DNA of 64,000 nucleotides from Epiperipatus broadwayi (GCA_028023455.1 JAQFVV010000356.1:62001-126000); one strand, 5' to 3'; shown: positions 25,321 to 38,439, numbered from the stretch's first letter. The notes: generated by a model not told the origin, from the sequence alone. Made by a program: numbers and translations.

Positions 25321-27159
25321 AAATGTAATAAATTAATCTGTATGCTTTGCTAACAGTTGAATGTATTTAAAAGTTTAAATAAAGTTTGATATCTTTTAAA
25401 AATATTTCATAATTAATAACAGATGATGGAAATAGTTCAATATATAATTACAGGTAAAATCACTATCATCACAAATTTTCAGATAAACATTTCCTGTTTT
25501 CAAGTCAATATGTATAATGCTTGGGACCGTTTTTGTATCTCCAGAATAGTCTAAAGACTTATTTGAATTGAAACACCTATTGTAGTAAGGAATTTGACTG
25601 CAATAGTATGTTGACTAGATATTTTGAGGTTTTATTAATCAACTATCTGTCTGGGGGATTTAACTATTAATAAGATGTTGTTTATACATGTATATCATAT
25701 TTTGAAATTCTGAAAAAGCTAAAATCAGTAACTTTTCCTAAATTCATTTATTTTTGTTTTTATAGAATATTTGCTTATCAATAGTTGTTCTTTATTAAAA
25801 TTAAAACTGCAAAATTTTTATATGTTTATTCATCACCTGTGTTATTCACCTCCAAATCATAAGTCTTTGACTTAGTAAATGAGATTTATGCAAAGCATTA
25901 CAATCAGAATGACATTGCTTTGGGTGAGATAAAAATCTATCAGAAGATAAGTCTGTTTTATAGCAGTCAAGATAATTTCAGGTCTAATGATGTATATTAA
26001 AATCACTGTTATTAAATGCTAGTAATTGTATTTGAGTTGACCGAATGCCAGACCATTGATTTTCTCTCCCCCAACACACACACACAAACATTAATTTCTT
26101 GAATATTTAGCACTGCACATCATGCTCTTGATTGAATGCTTCCAGTAGTTAAGTGACCAAATTTATACTTAAATAAAATTGGAGTGAATAAGGCATGGGA
26201 ATTCACTATTTCATCCTAGTTCAGATTAATAAAAAATGATCAATGGTCAAAGATTTTTTTTGTCTGTTTTCTTTTTTTCTCCTGAAAATTTTTTAAAATT
26301 ATTTGTTCCCTAATTGTTTTTAATTAAGATATGAGCATTGAAAGTCAGAAATCCAATGTGCACAGTAATTGTTTTACTATAAAGTGCTATTAAAATGGCT
26401 TAGTATCTTTGGACTTCTCCATAGAATTTCATTTATAACTTGTACTGCAGCTACACCTTAATTTTGTGACTGGGCAATTATGTAGCCTACAACTATTGTA
26501 ACTATCCAATTTTTGTATTCTTGAACCTAAATATTTAAATTATTTGACTAATCCATAAAAATAAAAATTATAAACATCCTCAAATTGCATTAGGGAAGGG
26601 GGAAGCATAATTTGTGATTCATTTTAAAGATAATAATATACAAAATAAAACTCTAATTTCATTCATATCTAATTATGTACCAATAAAAGCTAAATACCTA
26701 AACATTTAATAACCTCTTAATTCTTATGATATTTAAGATAATTTAGAGTTGAACCTAACAATATGAAAAATTAGGTAAAAATATTATTCATTAGTAACTC
26801 TTTTGTCTTACTTTCAAATAATTCAAATTAATGATACGAAAAAAGATATAGAAAGTATCTTTCATATTAGGAACAAAGAAATTATAATTCTTTAACATAC
26901 CACTAAAAAGAAAATTACTTCTTATATTTATTTATATTCATTAATTATAAAATTGTTAATTATAAAGCACCCATTAGAAATATACTTCAAATAATATATA
27001 TAAACATACTTTATAAAAATGTTTTCAATTTAATAATTCAAGGAAATTACTTTAATATGTTAACTTTCCCGGTATCATTATGTAATCTAATTGTTGCTGT
27101 TGCATTTTTATAAATATTCTTCAAAATATGACAATATCTTGGGTCTATACCTGAATGAT

Positions 27160-30100
27160 ATCTCTAGAATTGTCATTATGATGTATTATAGCATTTTCCA
27201 GTAGATTTCAACAATTATTAACTTATGGGGTTGTGATCAAACAGAAAACAGTGGCAAACTTAAAGGAGATAATAAATATACTTGAATTTATTTACTGGTT
27301 AGAATCTCTACAGATTTTCTAATATAATGTTTGTGAGTAGTTAGGTGGTTTAATGAATCTATAAATGAATTTCTAAATAGACAAATTTTAATATATATCA
27401 CCCAACAGAGACACTTAAATATTTACCAATTTCACAATATCAACTAATAAACTATAATTTACTTTGATTAATCTTTAAGATTTGATTTAATGCAAGAAAT
27501 TGTCTACACTCAGGAGGTTACAATTTTCTTGTCATCCTATTAATTGAAAAGAAACCCTTTAATTCCTCTTGGAGGCCTTAAAGAAACTGAGCAAGGCAAA
27601 TTCTTAATGTCCACTCCATATGTTCTTGTCATTGCAGCTGTTATTACTATGTGATTATTCATATAGTATATTGTAACAGTCAGAATCATCTATCTTGCTA
27701 ACACACTGCAGAATTCAAACCCCAGACACGAAACTGAACATTCTAGGAGGAGTTGCCTTCTAGATATACTAAGTTCGAATCTAAAGCCCAAATTTCACAG
27801 TGCCATCTACGTGACAATGCATCTGATGCCACTACTAGTATGACCTTTGACCGGTGCCTGGTGGTCAGGGAGAAACAAAAGACTCTATACTAAAAGAAGC
27901 TTGGGTGGCTAATTAACGTCTATGGATTTACAAAAGAAATGCAGAAAATATATATATAAACCAAGACAGTGATAGGAATCAATAAAATAAGATATCAAAT
28001 TTAGTTTTAAATAATTTCACACAATTTATTTATATAAATTATATATATAACGCCACTGTCTGCTTATATGAGACAGGGATGTGTATTAAATAATTGTTGG
28101 CATTATATTCCAATAAATAAAAAAAAAGGGTTTTAAAGCAAAGTGATATATTCTATTCCTCAGGTTAATAGCATTACAATAATGTGCTTGAAGAGATAGG
28201 AACATGTGCGAGATGCTTTGAGTAATTATACAAGTTTAAGAAAATATTTGAAATTAAGTGTTCTAAAATATTTATTGATTTCGAGAATAGCACAGACAAA
28301 AGCTTATTAAGCAACAAAGTGGGAATGTGATCAAAGCATTTATTTGAGAATAATAATAATAGAGTTGCATTGGGAGGTCAGTATTGCTGATAATGAATTT
28401 ATTAAAGTTGGAGGGTGTGACACGTTTAAGTCATGGATGCTTTGTAAAATAAATATAAAATAAAACAATATTGAAGATCCGGAATAATTATGGAGGGCAT
28501 CTCACCGCTAACCCATAGGAAAGTATTTTATAAACAGCTGAAACTTAGCGACTGTGTGACGATTGCATTTAATTCCCAGGGGTGTCATTTGGGACACCCT
28601 CTGCCTGGAAACTTGCAATAAGCGAAAAGAACGGACTTTGCCGTGTAAAGAATCCTTGGAAAAATAAAACAAAGTGGTCTCAACAACCAATTTATTTACC
28701 AGCAATACGAGACTAGTGTATATAAAACATACTGAATGGGTTTTACTTGGATTAAGAGAAATGCCCAATCAAATTCCCAGAAATTCATTTAAAAGGGTCC
28801 GCACATTCTCGACGTCAATGATGAACTTTGTAATTAAAGTAGAACACAGTAATTAAAATAGGAAAATGCATGTTTGCGGGTTTGAAAAGTAAGTATAGAT
28901 TTATATACGCAATCATGCATTAGGGGACACATTTAATCATTGACCTCGCACATACTCTCATATTAGATTAAAATCAATAACATGTAGATTTTAAACTATG
29001 TGATTATATTATATATTAAAGAATAGAATCGCCCTCGAATGAGTGATTTGCAAGATAATAAAATTGGAAAATTATAAATTTAAAATGTGCCTTAATAGTG
29101 GCATCTTACTTTCAATAAAGGGAATAGTTCACTCGGTCAAAGACGATTCTGACACATTATCATAATAAAATAAAAGAAAGCTTTATAAATAGAAAATATT
29201 AACCCAAGGATAGAGAGAAAAATGTTGAGTATATTTAAACATGTTAAAGAAATACATAATGAAGTTATGTGAGATATAAGAAAAACAATTTTAAATAGCT
29301 ATAGCATGTTAGTTATCACAAGAGCTCTTGGGTTAATTTAGGGTTACCTCTGGAGAAGCATTTAGGTAGATTGATGGTTGGCAGGTTTTTATATAATTTA
29401 ACAGCAAAATCTGGAAATGTTCATATTTTTGGCAGCAACAGCAGTTCCGGGGTTTGTGTGATAACTTCCGATGGTCTACGGCAGCAGATGACCATTCCAG
29501 AGAGAAATAGCCTTCTCGTGCTCTACTCTATCATGTCAAGATTTACAAATTACTAGAATAGAACTCAGAATGATTTCTCTTAGAAATATTAGAAGAAAAA
29601 CTCTGGAGAACAAAAGAAAAACCTTCTTTTTATAGTAGACATTATCAATAGAACTGCCCTAGAGCATTACAAAAATATATCGGACTTATCAGCTGTAATT
29701 AAATCTATCCGAATATCTAAAAAAATTCAAGATTAATTATTTTTTTTTGTTAATTTCTCTTTCGACATTCGAATTACAAACTAGATTTAATTAAAAATTA
29801 CTCTTACTAATTAAAGAAAACCTTAAGTGGACAGCTCCTGTTTTTAGATAAACTTATATAACATTAACTAATTAAACTATTGTCCCTCATTTATTTTAAC
29901 TGAAATATTTGGAATGACTTTTATTAAATCAAACGAAAATTATTTTACTTTTACATCGCAATATTTGAATCTATTTACTAAACAAATATTATTTACTAAA
30001 TGAATTTTATTTTAATCAAAATATATTACGACGGTAATATATTTGTAAATAGATTCAAACAAAATAACTTTAACAATTTATAATTTTGATATGTTTTAAA

Positions 30101-30690
30101 ATGCATATCATAGTGTGTGCGCAATTACAACTTATATAACCTACTTTTTAATAAATCAAAATTATGTGAACATATACATAATCTATAATTTTTTATTTAT
30201 TTGGGAATGACTTATATATATATATATATATAATACGAGCATTGTACTCATGGTTTAAAATTAGGTGGGATTTTCGGTATATAAGCATATTGCAGACACA
30301 CTATGATAGATTGGGGTTCAAATTAAGGTATGAGGTAGGAAGTTGGTGAGAAAAGGTGAAACGAAGATCTGCAAAGCAGACCTTACTGTTTCAATATAAA
30401 CATGGATGGGTTACTCACCAACACGCATCAGCGCGATGAGGTTATTGGATTTTTACCTCTGAGTTTAAGATAAAAAAACACCATGGACTTTCTTTTCAGT
30501 TGTCTGATAAGACAGAATCAATGCTTGTGTAAATGATAATATTTTTCCAATATATATACAATTATGACAGACAAAAATAAATCATGGCCCTTATTTCCAG
30601 GAGACTGTAAAGTCACCAACCAAGGCAGCAGTTGGTAACCAAAGGCAGAGACTGCTCAGAATCCCCTGATTGTGGACACAGGCTGCCATT
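27160..30690. other. Unclassified DNA between the inverted arms
   Basis: No gene is recognised. Three blocks are noticeably less AT-rich: 27480-27900, 28480-28850 and 29340-29640. Their reading frames (60-86 codons) have no recognisable motifs, and I do not call them genes. A perfect 15-bp inverted repeat (TTGAATCTATTTAC with GTAAATAGATTCAA) lies at about 29966-30052. At 30230-30480 a repeat-like segment contains a hairpin (AGATCTGC..GCAGACCT), followed by sequence leading into the RTE copy at 30690. Confidence 0.4.
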
Positions 30691-33100
30691 TGATGATGCC
30701 TTTTTTTATTTAGGTACTTACAACACCAGTTCACTTTCAAGTGAAGAAAGATTGCAAGAGTTAGAAGAAAAACTGTCTTATATTAAATGGGATATTATTG
30801 GACTTTGTGAAGTTAGATGAAAAGGTGAAGAGACAATTGTTTTAAAAAATGAACATGTACTCTATTATGAAGGCACAAATATTGGAAATACAAGTGGAGC
30901 AGTATTCATTATAAATAAAAAGTGGAAGAACAACATTGTGGAGATTGATGGTGTATCGGACAGAGTGGCAAGATTAGTTATACAACTTAATAGCAGATAC
31001 CAAATGCAGATAATTCAGGTTTATGCCCCAACAAGTTCTCAAAGTGATGAAGTAGTAGAAGATTTTTATATGGATGCACAAAAGGCTTTTGATCAGAGTT
31101 AACAACATTTTAAAATTGTTATGGGAGACTTTAATGCTAGAATTGGTAAACAAATGAAAGATGAAAGTGCTGGTGGTAATTTTGGTTATGGTAATAGAAA
31201 TGAGAGAGGACAGAGACTTGTGGAGTTTGCAGGAAAAGGAAAACTTTATATTATGAATTATTTTGAGAAAAATGTTAAAAGGAAATGGACATGGAAGCAT
31301 CCAAATGAAAGTACAGCAGAATTGGATTATATTTTGAGTAACAAAAAATACATATTTCAAGATTGTAATGTTCTTAATAAATTTAACAGAGGAAGTGATC
31401 ATTGGTTAGTAAGATGTGAAGTACATGTTAATGCAAAACTAGAGAGACAAAAATTATTAAGAAAAACAATATTTACAGTTGATATTCCTAATTTTCAGAA
31501 ACATTCTAATGAATTTAAAATAGAACTTACAAATAGGTTTCAAGTATTAGTAGATTTTGAACATGATTCAGATTTGAATGAAATTAATATGAAAACAACT
31601 GATACACTTTTAAAAACTGCAACAGCACTTGATCAATAAAATTTCTACTGAGACTAGAGAATTTATGAAGAAAAGAAGGAATATGAAGATATACAAAAAT
31701 GATGCATTAAAAAGAATTGAATTCTTCCGATCTTTAAAATGATGCACGAAAAGATTTGAAAATGATATAAGAAAGTATAACTGTGAACTAGCAAGGAAAG
31801 CAGCAGAAGGGAATGAAAGTCTCAAAAGTGTAAAACAACATTTTGGTATTGGTAGGAAATTCATATCTGCAATAAAAAAAAGCTGGAATTATTACTAAAA
31901 AGAGAGATGACATCATGAAATGGATAGAAGACTTTTATAAAGAATTATATAGTAATAAAGAACAAATACCTCCTATATCTATGACATCTTCTGAATTACC
32001 CAGAATTTTAAATGAAGAAGTGAGACATGCAATTAAATATATGAAGAAAGAAAAGATTCCAGATTCCAGGTAATAGTAGAATTATAATTGATATATTAAA
32101 AGAAGCAGGGGAAAAAATAGAATTTTTTTTAGCAATGTTATATACCAAATGTCTAAATGATAAAGATGTACCAGATGATTGGAAGAATGCAGTATTAATA
32201 TTAATATTTAAAAAAGGTGATAAAGAGGATATTAGAAATTACAGACCTATCAGCCTTTTATCAGTTACATACAAAATTTTTACCAAGATAGTTACAACTC
32301 GTCTACAGAGAACATTGGATTTCCCCCAACCAAGAGAACAAGCTGGATTTAAAAGTGGTTTTAGTACAGGAGATCATATCCAGGTATTGAGAGAAGTTAT
32401 AGAAAGGACAAATGAATATGAGTTGCCATTATGTTTTGGATTTGTAGATTATGAAAAGGCATTTGAATCTATAAACTTTTCTTCAGTGATTAAAGCATTG
32501 GATCATCAAGGTATAGACCCAAGATATTGTCAAATTTTAAAGAATATTTATAAAAATGCAACAGCAACAATTAGATTAGATAATGATACTGGGAAAGTCA
32601 ACATTGAGAAGAGTGTAAGACAGGGTGACTCCATATCTCCAAAACTTTTTACAGCAGTGCTGCAAGAAATATTTTGTGGATTAAAATGGGAAGCTAAAGG
32701 AGTGAAAGTAAATGGAGATTATTTAAGTCATTTAGATTTTGCAGATGATGTAGTTGTTTTTGCAACTTATGCTTCAGAGCTGCAGGAAATGTTGCAGGAG
32801 TTATCAGATGAAAGTAGGACTAAAGATAAATGTTAAAAGACTAAAGTAATGTTTAATGGATTTTCTCAAAATATGAAAATAAAGATTGATTATGATGAGT
32901 TAGAAGAAGTTAACAGTTACAAACACCTTGGTCAGATTATTAATACAGATGGAAACATAATGGATGAAATTAATCATAGAATTAAACTTGGTTGGAGTGC
33001 TTTTGGTAGAAATAACTTGATACTAAAAGGAAATATACCTATGTGTCTGTAAAGGAAGATTTTTAATAAATGTGTTTTACCTGTTCTTACTTATGTATCA
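30690..33100 (+). mobile_element. RTE-like LINE copy with replaced 3' end
   Basis: The plus strand encodes degraded copies of all RTE domains. Endonuclease: YLGTYNTSSLSSEE at about 30715, MGDFNARIG at 31121, SDHWLVRC at about 31395. Polymerase: NYRPISLLSVTYKI at about 32240, FVDYEKAFESI at about 32440, VRQGDSISPKLF at about 32615, HLDFADDVV at about 32730. The start of the C-terminal region ends at GNIPMCL near 33050. Stops and frameshifts fall near 30820, 31100, 31637, 31740 and 32835. At about 33095 it switches abruptly to unrelated DNA at the same junction as the left arm, so the normal C-terminal end and GAT tail are missing. Confidence 0.85.
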
Positions 33101-34395
33101 ATAATGAAAGAAAGAAACAGTGCACTGGCAAAGACAGTACTATCAGGCTTCTGAATTTTAGGCTATTAAGATCATATATAATTTTCAATGATCATCCAAT
33201 TTTGACAGGCAATGTCTTCCAAATTATTTATGAGGACTAATAGTTTTAATTTTAACAGTATACAAGCCTAACACGAGCATCAGTTTTGAAAGAAACTTTT
33301 TAAATTCCAACCATCAATAAAGATATTAAATGTATATATATTTTGCTCTAAATCTTTTTTTTTTTTTCTGACTCTGTATAATATCTTACTTTTCTCATAC
33401 GGTACTTATTAAACCTATTATTTTGAAATTTCCTTGTGAGTATATGACATTTTTAGTTATTAAAATGATTCTAAAATTTTAAATACAATTTCAATTAATA
33501 TTTATGCCTTGAATATTATTGTGAAAGGAAGTTTTGATAAACAGATCTTCGAATTATTGCTTGCGAGTAACAAGCACACGGTATACCCAGCATGCAAATA
33601 ACACTTTATTTTTCGAAATAGTAATCTATAAACCGAAATATAATTTGTATTACTTTAAAATTTATTGAAAATATTAATTGAAAGTGTAAAAAAAAAAAGT
33701 TTTACAAACAATAATCTTTTAAAATAATACAGTTTTGAAAGAAATACTGCCGTAGGAAAAAAATTAGTTTTTTTTAAAAAAAAAAAAAAACACAGACCGA
33801 TTTTTAGATTGTCGTAAAAATTACCTTTTGTTTTATTTACAAAAAAAAAAAACACTTTTAGAGTAAATAATTAAAAAAACAGATCGCTTTTTACAAAGTC
33901 ATAATTTAAAAATACATCGATTCATGAAATGGTGAAATAGAATGTAAAACTATTACGTTTGACCGTATATTTAAATAGTTATGACTTATAAATTATTCAC
34001 CCCTGTACATTATAGGCCCTGAATGTTTTAAGTACTATGTTCATAAACGCTAGCAAGGAGGCATTTAGAGGTTGCTGTTTTTACCATGTGTAACGTGGAG
34101 AAACAGCGCCGCGTAGTGGGCTAGAATCTTGGTAGTTTCTGATAGCAGATGACACATAAGCTAGATGTGTTTACGGCAATCAGCGCCACCTAGGTTCTTG
34201 GTAGCAGACGATGTAATCTGCCAGCTAGCTTGTGGAAGGTTCCTATGTGTACGCATGGCGAACAGTGCCACCTAATGGCAGGAAAAAGCGTCATCTGCTT
34301 TCGAGGCCCCTACTCTGTATGTTCTGTGTGGAAACACAGAAACAGCGCCTCTAGCGGCCACATAGCAGGTCGGGTTAGAGTACCAAAATTTCATG
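32512..34395 (+). repeat. Right arm of the large inverted duplication
   Basis: This arm is the reverse complement of the left arm (21462-23428 plus 27061-27155). It includes RTE sequence to about 33095 and then 1.3 kb of non-RTE DNA ending at GGGTTAGAGTACC. Homology stops within about 15 bases at both outer ends. The unmatched inner RTE part (30690-32511) shows that the left arm is the shorter, 5'-truncated copy. Differences between arms are enriched at CpG sites (GCGCC/GCACC, ACGGC/ATGGC). Confidence 0.85.
34104..34359 (-). promoter_or_regulatory. Cluster of CTCF-like motifs, right arm
   Basis: The plus strand reads CAGCGCCGCGTAGTGG (34104-34119), CAGCGCCACCTAGG (34181-34194), CAGTGCCACCTAATGG (34263-34278) and CAGCGCCTCTAGCGG (34343-34357). 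AGGTGGCGCTG on the minus strand is the well-known core of insect and vertebrate CTCF sites. These sites point leftwards and those of the left arm rightwards, giving a convergent pair about 12.5 kb apart. Binding is inferred, not shown. Confidence 0.35.
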
Positions 34396-36385
34396 CATTG
34401 AATTCTTTTAAATAGATCATTTTAAATATATATTATTTTCTCCAAATACATTGCTTTGTTTCTGTAGTTAATTTACTGGCATTTCTTTTGCTCTGCTACT
34501 TGTATAAACTTCGTCTTAATGGTTTTTAGGTCCAAAATAATTTTTAAATTTAGCTTTAATTTCAATGAATTATTTATGAAGATTAGAGATATCGTTTGCT
34601 CATACAACTTTCTAAAATAATTTTATTTCTTTAATTTTGCAGTAAAACGTATCTTATATCTTATAAATGAATAATAATTTCCTTTATGGAATCTATTAAA
34701 ACTATTATCTGTCTTGAAATGCATATTTATTTAAATAATAATGTATGTCATTCATTTAAATGCTTCCAGATTTACATCTTTTTAGATTTTTTCCACAACA
34801 ATATCATTATGTAGCTTACCATTTTTCAAAAGTAATTCCAAATTCCTGTCCCTTTTATTCTTGTATCTACCTCCAATTTTTCTTTGCTTATTTAACTTTT
34901 GAATATCTTTTACAATTCTCAATTATTACTGGATCTATTTTAAAAGTATTCTGCGTATGTGAATAAATTTTTCCATTCTTTTAACAAGTGACAGTTGGTT
35001 GAAAATTAAATCTGAACTATATAACGATAACTTTTATTCAATTTAAATACCTAATCTTGCTCTATTATACCCCCCCCCCCAAGTTGTTTTGAATTTTTTT
35101 TTTTTTATTAACACTAATCAAATTATTTTTTGTATTTTCAACACTTGTAACCATCTAATGCAGAGCATAGTAATTGTGTTTATATATTGAAGTATTTCCA
35201 TCATCTAATATATAAGTATTGAATATTTTTAAAAAGAAAAAATTTACGTTATTTAAATATTCCAAATACATTCAACTGTAATTGTGCTATTACTAACAGT
35301 TGAATGTATTTGAAATATTTAAATAAAGTTACATTTTTCAAAAAACATTCACTACTTATATTAGATGATGGAAATAGTCCAACTGAAATACCATTATCAC
35401 AAATCTTCAGAAAAACACATTTCAAACTATGCGTAATGGAATGTTACATACGTATGTTTGTTATCAAAAGTGTAAAATAATATGTATAATTAAATAGCAT
35501 TTATTAATCGCAGTTTCTAAATAAGAATTTATTAATTAATATTTATAAATCAATACATATATTAAACTTCTTTGTTTAATTTTTTTAATGTTAGGATATT
35601 GTTTTCTAAAGCATATGCTTTTGATAAAAAACAAACAAACAAAACATATATAAACAGAAATAAAAAAGCTTTTTTTCTAATTAAATGTTTAAAAAGAACA
35701 AAAAATAATATTTCATTAATAAAGATTTTCTTTAATATCATAACTAATTAAAAAAACTGTAGTTAATTATTAAAAAGTTTCTAAAAATATGAATTAAAAA
35801 TATATTTGTATAAAAGTAAAGATAGTTACTTTTCATATCTGTTGATTCAATAAGTTTTTTTTTTTAAAATTAAAAATGAATAAAAATTAAAATATATTCA
35901 CCCATTTAAAAATCTGATTTGGATTCTATTACAAGAAAATAAAATATTGATTTTACTTTGGTACATTTAAAATAGTTAATTCCTTAACGAATCACATAAC
36001 TAAAATAGAAAAAGTATATGTAACTATAAGTAATTAAAATAAGATATCTTTAAACCTAAAAAAATATCAGATAATAACTGAAATAAGCAATATATTCAAG
36101 TCTTTGTTCTTTGTTCGGTTCATCTTAAGAACTATAAATATAAAATTTATAAGTTATACATTTTTATATTATTAGAATCACACATTTATTTATTTCCACC
36201 AAAAAATCATCTGATTATCATAATGGAACCATGTTTATTTATTTAGTACATAGATTTTTTTAGATAGCTTAACTATTGCCAAAATATAAAGCAAGCTTCA
36301 TAAATTGTAATCAGAAGATATAGTTATTGCTTGCTGTAATAAAACTTTTATTTCTGTCTCTATAGATATAAATTAGACAGTCTAT
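34396..36385. other. AT-rich stretch without recognised genes
   Basis: No gene is recognised. It contains a C11 run (about 35071-35081), the hairpin at 35255-35320 and many A/T homopolymers. A 68-codon frame at 34760-34966 encodes a hydrophobic, Phe- and Tyr-rich stretch without motifs and is not called. Confidence 0.45.
35255..35320. repeat. 25-bp-stem hairpin of a dispersed repeat
   Basis: AAATATTCCAAATACATTCA.. (35255-35279) is complementary to 35296-35320 at 24 of 25 positions, with a 16-base loop. The right arm and the sequence after it, through GATGATGGAAATAGT, recur at 25352-25500 in the Penelope-like insert, so this is an end of a mobile family rather than a terminator. Confidence 0.75.
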
Positions 36386-37150
36386 GTTGGATTATGCGTA
36401 AAACATTTACACCACTAATGTATAAATGTAAATAAAGTTTCACGAGTGTGTGTGTGTGTGTATATAATTAATTAGAAATAAAAAACTTTGAAAGTGCTCT
36501 AGAAAAATTAGTTATGCATAATAAGAAGGATTATGCAAATACGAAAATTATAATCACATATGTTAATTTGCAAAAAAAGATATGAGAATCAATTATGCAA
36601 ATTAGAAAAGCAAAACAAAACTGCCAAACCATATGTATGTGTAAAAATAGTGGAGTATAGTACATTAGAATGCAGAATTAAAAATGAAGTATTATCCATT
36701 TCGAGTATAGGTACAGATAAATACATACAGCTTTATAGTTCAACACAGACTTGCAAGTATAGACTATTTATAAAATATTGATTTCCCCCTTCATTTGTAT
36801 TTATAATTCAAATTTGCAAACGTTTGTTCATTTGTATTACAAAATGGTTTCTTTTGTTTTTATAACCTAATGCTAAGTGCACTTTTGGTGAAATTACCCA
36901 GATTGCAGAGAAATGTACAAGTTAGTATCATAGAAGGAAAATGCATAAAGATTCCCTTTTCATATCTGCTAGCTAATTAAAGTCAGAACATTAAAAAAGC
37001 AACTAGTAGATGTTACTAATATTTAGTAATATGTTATACATTCAAATAAGAGAAAAAAAACTTTTTTGTTAAGAGTAAACTTGATTTATGTAATTCTCTT
37101 TTTATTATTAATGTGTATACTGCTGGATAGATCAATCTGGCCCCTATATA
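36386..37150 (+). repeat. 5' LTR of the Gypsy element
   Basis: It matches 40897-41488 in blocks such as TTAGTTATGCATAATAA, CAATTATGCAAATTAGAAAA and AATGTACAAGTTAGTA. The start is estimated from TGTTGGATTATG and the end from ACATCAG. The following TTGGCACAATG could hold a primer-binding site. A reading frame at 36560-36781 is LTR sequence. Confidence 0.65.
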
Positions 37151-37849
37151 CATCAGTTGGCACAATGAAAAATTTAAAGAGTCTATGTAAAGAAGAAAAG
37201 TAAACCAGGACTATAATTGTGGGAATGAGTGATCAATATTCTGGTATATCATTATAAACTACTAAGAAATAATGAAGACAGAACATGGCAATGCATAGCA
37301 GTACCATAAATCTGTTTGATGTAAGTAATACAGTGGAATAACAAATATGTGTGGCACATGTCAAAAGGGTATAATAATAAATAATATTGTGGATAATAAA
37401 CTAAAAGTTTAAACTTTAATGTGAATGTCAGGAAAAAGGTGTTCCAAATTGAAGATCATCCATGTGATCCAAAACCACCAGAAGATATACTATATGAAAT
37501 GCTGCTACAAAAGTTAAATGTATACTTCAAAACAAATACTTTGAAAAACATATCTCATCTTCACTTCTGAAACAGACTCCATTCACTAAGATAAAACATT
37601 TGAGAGAATGATATAGGACTGTGTGAATTAACAAAGAAATGTGATTTTTAAAGAAGAGATTGAAAATATATTAGACTAACTGCTATGAGATATGCATGAT
37701 GATATGCTTAGGAAAGCATTGCTAAGTGATCCTGCACTTACATATGCCATATCTATAAAAAGAAGAATGACATACAAGGCTAGTCTGAAAAATTCATTGA
37801 ATTAAAAAATATGGCAGATTATCAAACTAAAGACATCTGTAAATAAGAC

Positions 37850-37930
37850 ACAAAAACAGATGACTAATAGGAAAACTATGAAGAATCTTTACATTTGCTA
37901 TAGCTGTCAAACTAAAGGTCATATAAAATG
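37850..37930 (+). pseudogene. Gypsy gag zinc-knuckle remnant
   Basis: The sequence near 37885-37925 encodes NLYICYSCQTKGHIKC, close to the CCHC knuckle CxxCxxxGHxxxxC of gag proteins but with two residues missing before the last Cys. Upstream sequence from about 37440 probably covers the capsid part but is too broken to annotate in detail. Confidence 0.5.
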
Positions 37931-38439
37931 TATAGATTTAGAAACAAAAAATGTCATATTTATGAATTAAAAAATCATTTGTTTAAAGTTTGTAAAACAA
38001 ACAGATAATGTCTAAATTATATTTGGTAGCAAATAGTAAATTGAGAGGAAGAGCTGACTAGAGTTTAGCAATTGTTAGTAAAATAACAGAAATTGAGTAT
38101 ACAAATAATTTATTAGATGGGAAAATCTGTGATCAAATTGTCAAGATAGAAACATTTTATTGTTCAAAAGGATTGGATTGACATTAAAAAAAAAAGGAAA
38201 AATAATATATCAAATAATAAGATGAATTTGGTTGCTAGAGGCAAACAAAAATTACCACATTTATATTATATATAAGGATTTGAACCCAGTTTTAGACTTA
38301 AATGGTTTAAGCATCTGGGCATAAGGATTAAAATTATCAAGAGAGTACAACTAGAAACTGAAATGTAAAATAAATAACTCTTTAACTTCAGCCAAGCAGA
38401 ACTGAAGATCCAACCAGTGGATATAAAGTTAATTTTGAT

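Larger units (their letters stand above)
23429..27060 (+). mobile_element. Penelope-like element inserted in the left arm
   Basis: The RTE reading in the left arm stops at 23428 and resumes at 27061. The flanks are TTGACTTT and TTAACTTT, an 8-bp target duplication with one mismatch. The 3.6-kb insert encodes a degenerate Penelope-type polymerase followed by a GIY-YIG-like endonuclease (about 23926-25020), then a tRNA-like SINE and a 3' region. That region shares a block (ACAGTTGAATGTATTT..GATGATGGAAATAGT) with 35296-35400. Insertion after the arms formed, and decay since, date it as old but younger than the duplication. Confidence 0.75.
21462..27155 (-). repeat. Left arm of a large inverted duplication (chimeric RTE)
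   Basis: Apart from an insertion at 23429-27060, this arm is the reverse complement of about 32512-34395. From the inner end it contains RTE polymerase (27155-27061 and 23428-23200), the RTE C-terminal region up to a breakpoint at about 22740, then about 1.3 kb of unrelated sequence ending near 21462. The right arm has exactly the same RTE/non-RTE junction (TTACTTATGTATCAATAATG). It carries a local 185-bp tandem duplication absent from the other arm. Reading frames at 21405-21614 and 34230-34415 correspond across the arms but lie in non-coding-looking sequence. Confidence 0.85.

Noticed and set aside
28508-28768. 86-codon minus-strand frame in a less AT-rich block
   Set aside because: No motif, no homologous copy in the window and no splice or start signals. 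Not enough to call a gene.
30340-30440. Possible hammerhead around CGCTGATGCG on the minus strand
   Set aside because: The core reads CUGAUGC, losing an invariant adenine, and the distance to the next GAAA is too long with no stem II.
34230-34415. 61-codon frame resembling 21405-21614 (MWKVP..HGEQ)
   Set aside because: Similarity comes from the inverted duplication. The sequence is CpG-rich motif-cluster DNA, and substitutions do not look codon-constrained.
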